64,000 nt of DNA, taken from assembly GCF_019393635.1 (NCBI RefSeq), contig NC_057861.1, positions 460,939,830-461,003,829 of the forward strand, written 5' to 3'. The translations under genes were made by a program, and so were the position numbers. This document shows, piece after piece, positions 47,816 through 59,697 of the stretch (its first letter is position 1; each line of letters begins with the position of its first letter). The DNA is from Dromiciops gliroides. Its lineage: Eukaryota > Chordata > Mammalia > Microbiotheria > Microbiotheriidae. Below the pieces are notes generated by a model that had not been told where the DNA came from, made no database searches, and saw nothing but the letters and a program-made list of their open reading frames with translations.

Positions 47816-48419
47816 AGATGCAGAAATACAAAGTACCTTGAACTTGTTACTACAAGACACTTGCCTTCTCTGGGAGATGTATTTTATGAGTTGAGAATGC
47901 CATGTCACTGATGCACTTAGAAAACAGTGAAGTAGAATGTCCCTCTCCTGAGCATTCTGGTTAGCTGAGCTTTTACTGTGCCACACAAATTTGATTTGGA
48001 GATCTTAGATCAACCTGACCCAAACAGTGGCTCTCTCTCTACTTTTTACTCCAGCACTAGCTGATAATTTGGTTTTGTGAAAAGTTGCTTATGAGGACAT
48101 TTCAGAAGGTTTGACTGAAATGAGAGTTTTATCTTATTTGACTGATTTAGCTTTATTTAAGGCAGGCAGTTTGGCTCTATTTAGACCAGGAAATGTAGAT
48201 GTTGTAATTTAAAATATATTGAAGGATAACATGAAATCATTAGTACATGTTTTGCACTAGGCAGCTGTATTATAATAAATGGAAAGTTTTTCAGGAATTT
48301 AGATGGCCCACTTATATCACAGAACATATCCTCAAAATGATAGCGACTTCTTTTAACAGCTCAATTTACTATGATCTTTACACAAATATTTACCTTAATG
48401 GTGAGAGATTTTTCATTCA

Positions 48420-48510
48420 TTTTCTCTGTCTCTGTCTCTGTTTTTATCTCTGTTTATTTCTTTTTCTCTGTCTCTTTCTGTCTCTCCCCTCTCTTTTTCT
48501 CTCTTCTTCT
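48420..48510. repeat. Pyrimidine-rich (CTCTGT)n tract
   Basis: TCTCTGTCTCTGTCTCTG and related units, about 90 bp. Confidence 0.92.
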
Positions 48511-48744
48511 ACATAAAATATGAATATAAAATAAGTATATGGATTTACATCCATGGCTTGTACATTCAATTCCATTGTTTTATGACCACACTTCACACAA
48601 TAGAATGCTTTCAAAATTGTGATACTGGGGACAAGCTTAACATCCCTCATGGGTATAACAGGCTTTTTCTGCATGGAGCTATGTTTATGGTGACAGGATT
48701 TGATTTGTGGCATATCTAAATAAGTGCAATTATAATGAATTATA

Positions 48745-48803
48745 TTATATTATATTATATTATATTATATTATATTATATTATTTATTTATTTATTTATT
48801 TTT
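48745..48803. repeat. (TTATA)n-(TTTA)n microsatellite in a SINE tail
   Basis: About nine pentamers, then TTTA units, lying between the left target duplication and the SINE's A tail. Confidence 0.93.
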
Positions 48804-48928
48804 TTGCAGGGCAATGTGGGTTAAGTGACTTGCCCAGGGTCACACAGCTAGTAACTGTCAAGTGTCTGAGGCCAGATTTGAACTCAGGTACTCCTGAATC
48901 CAGGGTTGGTGCTTTATCCACTGCACCA
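48804..48928 (-). repeat. 5'-truncated short SINE
   Basis: Ends at CCACTGCACCA, lacking CCTAGCTGCCCC. AATGAATTATATTATA flanks the unit at about 48734-48749 and 48929-48944. Confidence 0.93.
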
Positions 48929-49296
48929 AATGAATTATATTATAATGGAGATCTAGTGTATTGTGAAAATAAATGAAAATGGCCTAAAATAAGACAAAGA
49001 AAAGCTTCTATTGGTTATGAGTAAATCACTTAGAATAGATCCTAAAAATAGTTTATGGAAATGTTAAGATCAGGCAGGCCAGTAATTAAATAGTTCGTTA
49101 ATGTTTCCTGTCATGATTGCATTATCGACATATTCTGAATTATATTGCTTTAGGCTGCTCTTGTAAATATGCTTACATTAAATTAAACACTGTGTTCTTT
49201 TCCATTTCAAACTGAAAAATAGAGTTTTGACTGGACAACTAACGCAGCTGCTACCAAAACACAGGATGTGGTTGTGTCTTGGCACCTGTTGCTAGA

Positions 49297-49405
49297 CTTG
49301 TTGTTCAGTTGTTTCCTACTCTTCATGATCCCATGGTCTTATAGTTTGTCAGGCCCTTCTATCTTCCACTATTTCCCAAAGTCTGTCCAAGTTCATGGTT
49401 GCTAG
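49297..49405 (-). mobile_element. RTE/BovB-like LINE 3' fragment
   Basis: TTGTTGTTCAGTTGTTTCC, CTTCATGATCCCATGG, CTTCTATCTTCCACTATTTC and AAGTCTGTCCAAGTTCATGG match the antisense of BovB-type 3' ends. Confidence 0.6.
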
Positions 49406-49740
49406 CCTAGACCCAAACTAAGACCAAAGCCACGCATATATCACCTTTCACTTCCAGGGATTCAAGCAGAACTGGAGCCTCAGGTACCAGGACCCTTGTT
49501 TCAATGATCAGGACCCAAGACTCAGATCCCAGACCTCATGCTGTCAGGCAGGACCCCATCTAAAGGAAAAGCCACTGACACCAAGCCCAATCTCCTTTCT
49601 TTCCTAATACTTGAAAGAGAACTAACACAACCAGAGCCATTCACAGGACTTTCAGGAGGCAAGTCAAATGGCTAGCCAATAAATCCCTGCCTCTTCTAGA
49701 AGTTGACTGTTCAGCAGAGGACATTAGTTCCTCATGGCAG

Positions 49741-50600
49741 AGATATGAAAACAGTAAAAGTCTTAGATATACATATGAGGAACTGATTCAGATTTATAAA
49801 ATTAAGAGCCATTCCTCAATATCTAAATGATCAAAAGATATGAAATGGTGATTTTCAAAGGAAGAAGTCCAATCTATCGACAACCATATGGAAAAAAATG
49901 CTCTAGAACCTAACTTCTTAAACTGTGGGTAGTGACCCCATATGGGGTAGCATAACTGAATGTAGGGGTCAGGAAAAATTTGGCAACAGTAAAAGGTTGT
50001 GATACCTATTTTATATACCTACATACCTGAGGTCATGTAAAAATTTATTGAGCAAAAAGGAGTCGTGAGTAGAAAAAAATTTAGAAGCCCTATTCTAGAA
50101 CATTAGAAATGCAAATTAAAGCAACTTTGAGGATCTACCTTGCACTCATAAGACTGGTAAAGATGACAGAAGAAGAAAATGACAAAATATTGGAGGGTCT
50201 GTGGCAAACAGGCACACTAGTATCCTGCTGGTAGAGCTGTGAATTGGTCTAGCTATTCTGAAAAGCAATTTGGAACTATGCCTCCAAAGTTACTAAAATG
50301 CCTACCCTTTGACCTAGCTATACCTTTACCGGGCCTACATCCCAAAGGAATTTAGAAAAATAATATCCTACATGTACAAAAATACTCATAGCAGCTCCTT
50401 GTGGTAGCCAAAATTAAGAAACTAAGTGGCTTATTAGGGAATGGCTAAACATATTTTGGTTTATGAATATAATGGAATATTACTATGCCATAAGAAATTA
50501 TGAAGTGGACAATTTCAGAGGAAACTGGGTCACCTCTGACAACTTGTACAAAATGAAGTGAGCAGAACCAGAACAGTTTGAGTAGAGGATCCAGTGGAGA
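49741..50600 (+). mobile_element. L1 3' region (marsupial type), split by a hAT element
   Basis: L1 ORF2-end and downstream wording: CATTCCTCAATATCTAAATGA, AATGCAAATTAAAGCAACTTTG, TTTGACCTAGCTATACC, GGAATGGCTAAACATATTTTGG and GTGAGCAGAACCAGAACAG. All frames are broken. Confidence 0.78.
49910..50093. mobile_element. 184-bp non-autonomous hAT element with 8-bp duplication
   Basis: TCTAGAAC is at 49902-49909 and 50094-50101. The ends CTAACTTCTTAAACTGTGGG and (reverse complement of the right end) ATAGGGCTTCTAAATTTTTT form imperfect inverted repeats. There is no coding capacity. It lies inside the L1 fragment. Confidence 0.88.
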
Positions 50601-50641
50601 AAGCGTTTCACGCACCAGCTAGCTTCTGGGGTAGATGATTC

Positions 50642-50791
50642 GTGTGTGTGTGTGAGTGTGAGGCAATTGGGGTTGTGACTTGCCCAGGGTCACACAGCTA
50701 GTAGGTGTTAAGTGTCTGAGGCTGGATTTGAACTCAAGTCCTCCTGAATCCAGGGCCGGTGCTCTATCCACTGCACCACCTAGCTGCCCTG
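50642..50791 (-). repeat. Short marsupial SINE with (GT)n in place of its A tail
   Basis: GTAGATGATTC is at 50631-50641 and 50794-50804. On plus the tail region reads GTGTGTGTGTGAGTGTGAGG. Confidence 0.93.
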
Positions 50792-50876
50792 GTGTAGATG
50801 ATTCTTTATGGAGAAAAAGACATCAAAGCTCCAACCCAGAGTTACAATTTGCCTTGGGCCTATGAATTCCCCAATC

Positions 50877-50985
50877 CAGGGGTTCTTAAACTTTCATGTA
50901 TGTGTGACATGGACCCCTTTGTCAATCTACTGAGGGCCCCCTTTCTCAGATTTATGGATGTCTGCTGTACAACATAATTACTATC
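50877..50985. mobile_element. MER5-like hAT-Charlie remnant
   Basis: CCAGGGGTTCTTAAACTTTC and GACATGGACCCCTTTGTCAA are characteristic. The matching right end was not identified. Confidence 0.65.
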
Positions 50986-51014
50986 TGGAGTTCCAACAAT
51001 TTTTCCATGTTAAC

Positions 51015-51150
51015 CTTGTTTCAAGCTAGATTGCAAACTCCTTGAAGACACAGCTCCTTATTTTTTATTTCTCTATTTCTCCCCTCCCTGACTCAGTGTC
51101 TAGCATAATGCTGAGTAACTCACTGGCATTCAAATATTTGATTGGTATGT
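51015..51150 (+). mobile_element. L2 LINE 3' end
   Basis: GCAAACTCCTTGAAGACACAG, GACTCAGTGTCTAGCATAATG and a CAAATATTTGATTGG end. Confidence 0.65.
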
Positions 51151-51767
51151 AAACTTTAAAAATCAAAACCCTCTCAAAAGGCCGTAAGACATTTTTCTTT
51201 GTGTCTCATTGTGTCTCATCTTTATCAACTCAGAGTAGGTTGGTCTAGGCAGAATAGTTGAGATGTGAATGGCTCTTTCTTTCATATGATTGATAGTGCA
51301 CCAAAACAATAGGACCCATCTTCAGTCATGGCAATTCATTAATAATCAGTGGAGAATAAGTTGTTAATTCTGTCACATAAAACATTACATTTCTTTTTAA
51401 AATTAAAGTTTATTGATGCTTTTTAACAGCCATTTCTAGAATAAACCATTCCATTTTAGTTTTAGTTTAGTCACTCTCATTACTCAAATTGTTAAGTCAA
51501 TTAAGTAGCAGCAGCAGAAAAATGAATGCAAAGCCAAAACCCTCTACAAATCTGAAGGTTAAGAAAAGTCAAACTTTAGTCATGGTGTAAATGGATGAAA
51601 TCAGAGTACCTACGGAGCTCTTGTACCTAGAGGGTATGATTTCATGGGGAACCAATTTTACTATAAGAAAGGTTTGATGGACGATATACTTGAGGTCTCT
51701 AAATGGTGATGACAATAGTGGCTGCTCTGAAGCTAAGGGGGTCACCTTTATGGTGAAAGTGGTTTTT

Positions 51768-51926
51768 TTTCCCCTTTTTTTTGTTTTTTTTGCGGGGCAA
51801 TAGGGGTTAAGTGACTTGCTCAGGGTCACACAGCTAGTAAGTGTCAAGTGTCTGAGGCTGGATTTGAACTCAGGAACTCCTGAATCCAGGGCCGATGTTT
51901 TATCCACCGCGCCACCTAGCCACCCC
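51768..51926 (-). repeat. Short marsupial SINE with 14-bp target-site duplication
   Basis: TGAAAGTGGTTTTT is at 51754-51767 and 51927-51940. Confidence 0.95.
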
Positions 51927-52052
51927 TGAAAGTGGTTTTTATATATATATTTTTAATCAGCATTTATAAGCATTCTGAACATGGCCAAAACATTTTAGCT
52001 AACAACAAAAAAAAATCTATCTCAGAATGAGAATCAAAAAGGCACCTTTTTA

Positions 52053-52203
52053 GGGGTGGCTTGGTGGTGCAGTGGATAAAGCACCGGCTCTGGATTCAGG
52101 AGTACCTGAGTTCAAATCCGGCCTCAGACACTTGACACGTACTAGCTGTGTGACCCTGGGCAAGTCACTTAACCCCAATTGCCTTACCAAAAAAAAAAAA
52201 AAA
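52053..52203 (+). repeat. Short marsupial SINE
   Basis: Head AGGGGTGGCTTGGTGGTGC, body of the GACACTTGACAC sublineage, poly-A tail. Confidence 0.92.
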
Positions 52204-52209
52204 TCGATT

Positions 52210-53345
52210 CAGGTTCCTTAGTATTTAAACTCTTCTGAATGTTTTTTTAAACATTTTTTTCTTTAATCTTTAATGACATTCCTGGGATTTTTCATTTTGG
52301 GGTTTCAGGAGGTGATTAGTAGATTATATTTTCATTTTGGCCATTGGTTCTAACAGATAATTTGAATTCATGTTTTCTTGAAATATATCTAGGATTTTTA
52401 TTTTAGGTAGTCATATGATTCTTAACAAGAGCTCTCCTTGACCTATGTTGCAGGTCAACGGCTTTTGTTAGGTTATACCTTACATTTTTTGGTTTTAAAA
52501 ATATTTTGTTTTTACTATTTCTTGTCTTTTGGGCCTATTTTTCAGTCTTTTGAGTATGTTTTATACTTCTGATACTAAGCTGTTTATCCTTCCAATTCTT
52601 TCTCTAGAACTCACATTTCATTAACAAATGAAACATTTAAAAACATTTAATTTCTTCCAGGAACTCCATTAGAGCATTTGGCAGACTTGTGATTTTGAGA
52701 CTCTGCTCGTACATGAATTCCTTTTGTCTGGGTTTATGTCTTGAGCGCTCTGGCTCCATGATATTACAGTTGATGTTTTCTTATCTTTACTCGTTTTTAC
52801 AGTCTTACTTCCTGAATTGAGCCTTTGAGTCAGGGATAAGCTCTGTACTTCTGAAAAGAATGATGAGGCCTTCTTTGGTAGTGATCTGTATTATTTGGGC
52901 AATCTCCCAGATTCTTCAAGAATTCTAAGAGCAGCTTTCCTCAGTAGTTGGGCAGTTTATGTGCGGGAATGCAGGGTTGAACACTGAAGAGCTGCTCTGA
53001 TCCAGGATGTGCCCTGCTAGTTGCCATCAATCCTAATACTATAGGCTTTTTACTCAGATCAGAACAATACAAACGCTATAGGATCCAGGCACACTAGACC
53101 ATGGTCCTTTTATTGGAGACCTATGTACCATACTGCAGCATAAGATTTTCTGGCTAGATCTCATCCCTAGTATCCATGGGAGTAACTGGCTGTCTATGTG
53201 GACCTGTGTGGGCAACATGCACTTACTGTAGTTTCTTCTTGGGTTTCTGGGTCATTTCTATCTCATTCTTTTTCTATCCTTGGAAGAGTAGTAAGATGGA
53301 CTATTTTGCTTCCTCTCACTCTACCATCTTGACAAATAACTGTCC
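52210..53345 (-). mobile_element. Probable L1 5' portion (5' UTR and start of ORF1), antisense
   Basis: The overall wording resembles the antisense of a marsupial L1 5' end: GAGCGCTCTGGCTCC, GATGAGGCCTTCTTTGG, GAAGAGCTGCTCTGATCC and a CTACCATCTTGACAA edge. No open frame survives. The assignment rests on remembered L1 style and is not certain. Confidence 0.45.
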
Positions 53346-53698
53346 AGTGAGTAAAAAAGAACTATGATGACTAGAGATGAAAAATCATGCAAGTAATTGA
53401 AAAAAAACACAACAAACTTGAACTACACATATAGCATGAGATGAGAGATTAAGTGGATTGTGGAAAAGTGAGAGGTGCATTTCTGGGAATGACTGAAATC
53501 ATGCATTCTGTAATCATTCAAAGAGCACCAATGTGCAAGGAACTATACTAGGTCCTGTGGGAAATACAAATTTTAAAGAAGACTGAACTTTTGCCCTCAG
53601 AAAATTTACTTTGATGTATTATGCAAATAAGGGAGGTAAGGCAAGCAGTTCTCAAGGAGGTATATTTGGCAATGGAAAGCAGATGAAAGTCCTATGAG

Positions 53699-53848
53699 GG
53701 GGCAGCTAGGTGGCACAGTGGATAAAGCACTGGCCCTGGAGTCAGGAGGACCCGAGTTCAAATCCGGCCTTAGACACTTAACATTTACAGCTGGGTGACC
53801 CTAGGCAAGTCACTTAACCCCAATTGCTTCAGCAAAAAAAAAAAAAAA
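53699..53848 (+). repeat. Short marsupial SINE
   Basis: Flanked by AAAGTCCTATGA and AAAGTCTTATGA (one substitution). Poly-A tail of 18. Confidence 0.93.
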
Positions 53849-54198
53849 AAAGTCTTATGAAGCCTTCTTTTAGGAACAGTAGAACCTGGAAGAAAGGGGA
53901 ACTAGACCAATGTTCTGACATTAGATTGCTAGTTTTTTTACATAGTGTGCAGTATATTACATTTTCCAGTAAGATAAATTTCTCAGGACTTTAGATAGGG
54001 ATCAAGCCAAGAACATCATCTCTAAAAATTAACCTGGGCCTATATCCCATGAACATATGAAAATCTGAACCTCAGATGCTAAGGAAATACATTTTATTAC
54101 CATACAAAACAGAGGGTGAAATTTCCCACCAAAATTAGTAGTCAGTGCTGTCTCACATTTGCCATTAGATGTGTTACATTTAATTTTCTCTATTCATC

Positions 54199-54344
54199 TT
54201 TTTTTTTTGGGCGTGGCAATGAGGGTTAAGTGACTTGCCCAGGGTCACACAGCTACTAAGTGTCAAGTGTCTCAGGCCGGATTTGAACTCCTGTCCTCTT
54301 GAATCCAGGGCCAGCGCTCTATCCACTGCGCCACCTAGCTGCCC
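54199..54344 (-). repeat. Short marsupial SINE
   Basis: GGCAATGAGGGTTAAGTGAC to CCACCTAGCTGCCCC, with a poly-T (poly-A on minus) tract. It lies about 1.2 kb beyond the RIOK2 stop. Confidence 0.92.
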
Positions 54345-54734
54345 CATAGTATCTTTAAAGTAACAACTGTTTTCCCCAAAACTTTCTAAATTCCCAACAA
54401 TGCCCAGTACAGAGCCTTTTACAGTGTGGGGACTCAATTTTAGTCAACTGAGCATCTGGTAGTTAAACTAATAAAGTCAAGAAGCATGAGGCCATATGTA
54501 ATTTATTTTCTCTTTTGGATTATATATTTAAAAAAATATTTCCTTTCATCTGGATTATAAAACTAAACCTTTTGGTTCTATTAAGCAACTCTGCCATGAA
54601 ATTACTGTCAGCAATTAAAGAAACTAAGTGATATTGTCATTTGGTGGTGATTTTGTTGGCAGCTCCTACCACTCCACCTTGCCTATAAGGCAACATAGGT
54701 CATCAAATGCATTTAATTTAGCATCTCTCCACAT

Positions 54735-54840
54735 GCTTTGTATGAATGAACGAAGGAAGCATTTATTTGTGCAAAGCTCTGGGGATACAAAGAGAAAAGA
54801 CAGTTCCTGCTCTCAAGAAGGTCATATTCTAATGGAGGAT
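54735..54840. repeat. Old LINE/MIR-like fragment
   Basis: GCAAAGCTCTGGGGATACAAA, GACAGTTCCTGCTCTCAAG and TATTCTAATGGAGG wording is common in ancient mammalian repeats. It may overlap the RIOK2 3' UTR. Confidence 0.45.
54762..54767 (-). terminator. RIOK2: Candidate RIOK2 polyadenylation signal (AATAAA on minus)
   Basis: This is the nearest canonical AATAAA on the minus strand that I found below the RIOK2 stop codon. It would give a 3' UTR of about 0.8 kb. It lies in what may be an old repeat fragment, and a variant signal nearer the stop cannot be excluded. Confidence 0.25.
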
Positions 54841-55575
54841 ACATTTACCACAGTTTGAGCTACAAGTCAGATTGAAGGGTCCCACGGTCCTTAAAGTACA
54901 ACAACAAAACAGGTGGTAATGTCTTTTTTTTTTTTTTGGTCACTTCCACTGATAAAAACATCAGTTTCTGATGTTGAACCATTTGCCAGTGCTGAGGACT
55001 CTGGAGACAAGAACTTTCCTCAGTCTTCAGCAGTTGTGACAGGAACAGTTTTCAAGCTGTCTCCATGGGAACTGCTTCCCAAGATGGCTCAGCTTCTTAG
55101 GCTGTGTCTACCAGGGTCTAAGTGGAGCTGACAGTTAAGGTGGTGGTCTTGGTTTGACTTGTCTGCACATGCTGGACTGTTTCCTCCCCAAGGTACCCTG
55201 ATGCCTCAGGTAGGCTGGCTCGCCTGCCCTGAGAGCAGATGTTGCTGGGAATTTTCAGTTGGTTATTTAGAATATATTTGTCAAATTTTCACAGGACTTA
55301 AATGCTCCAGTTACCAAAGGATCAAAAATGATAATTCAATGTATGTAATATTGCCCCAAATGCCTTTCAGAAAGACATTCATTAAATAAACTAGCAAGAT
55401 TTTTTGGTGTTTTCTTGAAAACAGAAACCAACAAACCAATTACTTCAAAATAGAGTATATATATATATATATACACACATTTACATAATCAAAATTACAG
55501 AAAAATAAGATCTTCAAAATAACACTTTCTTCCCAAAACATTATAAGCTAGACTTTTAGAAAAAAGTTCCATTAG

Positions 55576-55737
55576 TTATCCCCAAAAACTAGCTGCTTCT
55601 AAGCTTGACTTAATGTTATATGCGTTTTCTCTCCTTTGCTTGGTAAAAATATTTGCCTCTCCCTTCTGTAATCGTCGTCTAACTATAGCTTTTTGCTGTT
55701 TGGTCAACTGACGTTTCACCTTCTGTTTCACCAGTTC
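55576..55737 (-). CDS. RIOK2: RIOK2 terminal coding exon with stop codon
   Basis: The exon starts at phase 0 after a TTTTCAG acceptor. It encodes ELVKQKVKRQLTKQQK, RRRLQKGEANIFTKQRREN and SSLEAASFWG, followed by TAA. This basic C-terminal tail is one of the best-conserved parts of RIO2. The human protein as I recall it ends with one more residue (Glu) after SFWG, so the stop appears one codon early here. The four exons in this window together encode about 293 residues, a little over half of the roughly 550-residue protein. Confidence 0.96.
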   Translation of the reverse strand, partial: ELVKQKVKRQLTKQQKAIVRRRLQKGEANIFTKQRRENAYNIKSSLEAASFWG

Positions 55738-56824
55738 CTGAAAATGAGAGGTAGCACATCATTAGCATTAATGACAGCTATGTGGGGGAAGAGGTTAGTC
55801 TCAGAAACAAATAATTAAAACCTTCTGCTCTAATTTTACATTCTTATCACATAAACTTTGCCAACAGACCACTGCCAACAATTAAAGATACAATAAAATA
55901 AGGAACTGTTCTAGTTCTCCTAACTCGATGAAACATTGCCACCTAGTGTTCATTATAAGGGAAAAAAATGGACATTTCTTCTACTGCCCTATAAAATATT
56001 TATAGCACAGTAGTTGGCAATTATGCTGTTTTTAAAGGCATTTGGCATTAGGTCAAGCTACATAAAACAATTCCCTTATTACTTCAGAAACTTCCTGTTC
56101 TGATGGTAGCAGGAATACATTAAAAAAAGCCATAAATAATTTGGGGAAGGCATAGCATGCTCTCTTGTGGTAAGAGAAAACAAATTTAAGTCAACTCACT
56201 TTAATTCTGATTCAAGTTACTTATTTCAATTACACAAAATAAGCTCAATGGGAATATTCCAATTGCATTTTCTCCCTTTTCTTAAGTTCTACAGAATTTA
56301 TAATCTACTTTGGGACAGGACTACCTACAGTTTCTCTTTTGTCCCTGGTGTCAGACAAGAAGAAAGCACTTTAGTGTTTGCTGAATTTAACTGAATTCTG
56401 AATTTATGGTAGGAATTTTGACTTATTTCATCTTTTGTATCTTTGACAATGGTTGACTGTGCCCTGTACATAACAGGTGGTTCATAAATATTTGATAAAT
56501 TGAATTAATAAATACACAGACTTAAATTTTTAGAAAATTATGTTAAGGGTTTAAAAGGATTAGAAGGATTATTTGTGAATATGACTTTTCCCCCTATCTA
56601 GAGTATTTTATCCCTGGTTAGAGGAGCTACTGCTATCCCCAACACCTATATGTGTTAGATGGTTTGCATGAATTTTAGATCATTTTAAACAGGCCAGATT
56701 AACCTGAAAAATCTTACAGGCTAGCATATCTTGCTATTGTCTATTTGTTTTATAACAGAAGACTGAATCCTATAAGGTACATCTGAGAATCTGGTTGAAG
56801 GTTAAATTTTAAAACTTAGACATC

Positions 56825-57042
56825 AGTAGGGGAAAGAACACTGGACTCAGAGTAGAGGACAGAGCTGGGTTTGACTCCTGTCTCCAACTTACTGCTGCAT
56901 GACCAGTTATGAAAATTACTTATTAAAACTTTTAGATATATTTCCTTATGGGAAAATTAATATTGTAGCAATATTGGAAGGATCGAATGATATAACTGAT
57001 GTAAAGTATTTTGTAAATGGTAAAGTGCTATACATATGCTCC
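56825..57042 (+). repeat. MIR element
   Basis: AGTAGGGGAAAGAACACTGG head, AACTTACTGCTGCATGACC, GGATCGAATGATATAACTG and GTAAATGGTAAAGTGCTATAC. Confidence 0.65.
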
Positions 57043-58156
57043 AATGAATGTGACCTCATTGATGTGGGCTGTGCCTTCCAATGATGTAGACTCAAAGTCA
57101 GCTGTGCCTACATCTTCTGTGACCTATCCATGTCCTCTCAGAAATTTGATAAAGGGGGTCTACCAAAGGAACTGGTTGGACTAGAGTTCTTTTTATATAT
57201 ATCTGTGGATATCAATGGAGGATGTATCCATCAACTGTCCTTTGGCTCATGCAATAATATAACTTATGCATTGTTTTTCCATACATTTCTGACATCCTCT
57301 ATACCAGTCTGCCTGTGTAACTCTTCATTTATAAAGTGTCACAGCCTGCTCATATCCTGAACTTCTGTAGCATTCTATGGCTTGAAGACACATTTCACCA
57401 CAAGTATATTGGCGTCAAAAAGATGGGTCTTTGTTTCAGGGAAGTCTGAGGTCACTAAATGCAGCATGCAATTTCCCAAAGGCAAGTCAACTGACTTCTT
57501 TTTCCCCAGTTTGTTTCTAGGCCAAGCTTACTGTCCATTTGCAACATTTTAAAATCCCTAGATAGATGCTAATAGATGAACAAATTTAAAATACCTAACA
57601 AATGGCACAGTTAAAATACGTTGTCTTTCCACAAACACCAGACCAGAATCAAAGTATATGGCAGTATAACTTTTAAAAGCTTTTCACAAAATACTTTAAA
57701 TTCCCTCTTTATATCTTAAGGTGAAAAATTAGTTCAATGAAAATTATATTGTGTATAATCAAACTGTCCCCAATTCTGTGTACTGAATATTAGATGCTAT
57801 TCATGCACAAATGAATCCTATGATCTCACTCATATGAATGGTCCCTTCTGACGACTGTACCCTATCTATGCCTGTCCATCTGGTGTGACTCTAGTCTATG
57901 TCTTCCCATAAGTCCTCCACATAAGGTCCACTATATATGTTGGGGAAACTTTTGAATTTTTCTCAACAACGAGAGGCTACTAGTGTAATATAGGGCCATC
58001 CAGTGGGTATCCCTCACTTGTGTCCCATTACCAGCCCATCTATTTTCAGATCATACTATCTTGAAGACTTCCTTTTCTGTATAAAACCTTTCAGATGACA
58101 TTATCTCACTTGCTCCTTTCAATAAAACCCTGCTGAGGTACTATTGTATATTCTTT

Positions 58157-58309
58157 TTTTTTTTTTTTTTAGTGAGGCAATTGGGGTTAAGTGACTTGCC
58201 CAGGGTCACACAGCTAGTAAGTGTTAAGTGTCTGAGGCCGGATTTGAACTCAGGTAGTCCTGACTCCAGGACCAGTGCTCTATCCACTGTGCCATCTAGC
58301 TGCCCCCCC
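58157..58309 (-). repeat. Short marsupial SINE with 11-bp target-site duplication
   Basis: GTATATTCTTT is at 58146-58156 and 58310-58320. Confidence 0.95.
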
Positions 58310-58439
58310 CGTATATTCTTTATAACTATGATTCCAGTTTGATATTTGTGGAAAGGAATGTATTTTTCTCTGCTTTTGGTTTGATATTTTAAATCTTTAT
58401 CCATTAGCACATTTATCTGGGGTTTTAAAAATGCTGAAA

Positions 58440-58560
58440 ATACAAAGCAAGTAGATGAGGAAACTGAGGTGTAGAAAGATTGAGGGGCCTGTGTCACAGG
58501 TGGATTCAAACTCAGCTCTTTTCTGACTCCAAATCTAATACTTTTGCACTATATCACATG
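58440..58560 (-). repeat. MIR fragment
   Basis: GATGAGGAAACTGAGGTGTAG, GGGGCCTGTGTCACAGG and CTTTTCTGACTCCAAATC. Confidence 0.6.
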
Positions 58561-59697
58561 GTGTCATGTAGAATTACTCATTTGTTTCAAACCATGAAAA
58601 CCAATACAATAGTATTTTATTTGTCTTTTTGGTGTGGGCCTCGTTTTATCAATGCACCCGGGAACCTTTATACATCTTAATAATTGATCTTCATGAGCTG
58701 CCATAGGCAGAACAAACAAAAAAACCCCAACGATCATCCAGTGACTGAGTGAGGACCCTCACTAAATCTGTCAAAAGACACACACAGGCCATCCTTGAAG
58801 CTTTTCTATCTTTGTAGGACCTTCCAGGCCTTGCACTCTATTGGTCTTACTTTCAAGAGCTCAAGACCACTTTCAAGGTAGGAGAGAATTGAAAAATAAA
58901 CAAAAATCTGGTAAAGATCTCTTCACATAAAAAATGGGGGGTTGGGGGGGGGTGGAGAATCACCACTCCACTGAATCTGAGTATATCCCCTTTTTCTCTC
59001 TAGAAACTGTTATAAAGTACACTTGCAATAGCTCATCATGAAAAAAAAATGAAGTGAATTACCTCAAAGGCCAATTCTGAATCTCTCCTTTTATACAGAA
59101 AATTATGCTTCTGATCCCTGGGGATCAAAACCAGGAGAAAGTATTGGAAAACCTTGAAAGCCTACTTACGACTTTTTTTCATAAAAAACCTATTACATAG
59201 GTCAAAATTTAAAAAATAAAAAGTACAGAGGGTTCAGTTGTATACTCGAGAGCTGGCACTAGAGCCAAGACAACTGTTCCACCTCTGACACACCTGCTAT
59301 GTGAACCTGAGAATAAGTTAACTTAGTCTCTCTGTGTGCTAGGAAACTCTCTAAGTATAGATCTCTACACCAATGAAATCAAAGCATCTAGGTTTTTGAT
59401 CCTGGGGAAGGAAAAAAAGGGGGAATGGAAGAAAATAATTGCTTTGCCCCTTTCATGTTATTAAAGAATAAATGAAATTTCTGTAAAAGTCCAATATAAG
59501 CCATAACTCATTATACAGGTATTAATATATTAATGTTAATAATAATGTCATTCATACTAGAGGCATCTTTTGAGTCTCCCTGCTAGATTCTAAGATGAGA
59601 GGAGGGGCTGTGTTTTAGGGAACCTTGCCCTTTTGGGAACACTTTGCATATCATCACGTCCATCGTAGGTGCTTAGCAAATATTGAAAATTAGTTAC

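Larger units (their letters stand above)
32501..55575. other. LIX1-RIOK2 intergenic region (including RIOK2 3' UTR)
   Basis: About 23 kb between the LIX1 5' flank and the RIOK2 stop codon. It is mostly repeats, listed individually. Intervals where I recognise nothing are about 33476-34390, 34600-35245, 37620-38850, 40056-41070, 42600-43070, 43600-44085, 47820-48415, 48945-49295, 51151-51750 and 54345-55575. The last of these should include the RIOK2 3' UTR. Confidence 0.8.
55738..59697 (-). other. RIOK2: RIOK2 last intron
   Basis: This intron of about 4 kb has GTAACT and TTTTCAG borders. It carries MIR-type elements at 56825-57042 and 58440-58560, and a short SINE at 58157-58309. The intervals 57050-57570 and 57820-58140 look repeat-derived (LINE-like wording) but I could not assign them. 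Otherwise there is no clear signal. Confidence 0.85.
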
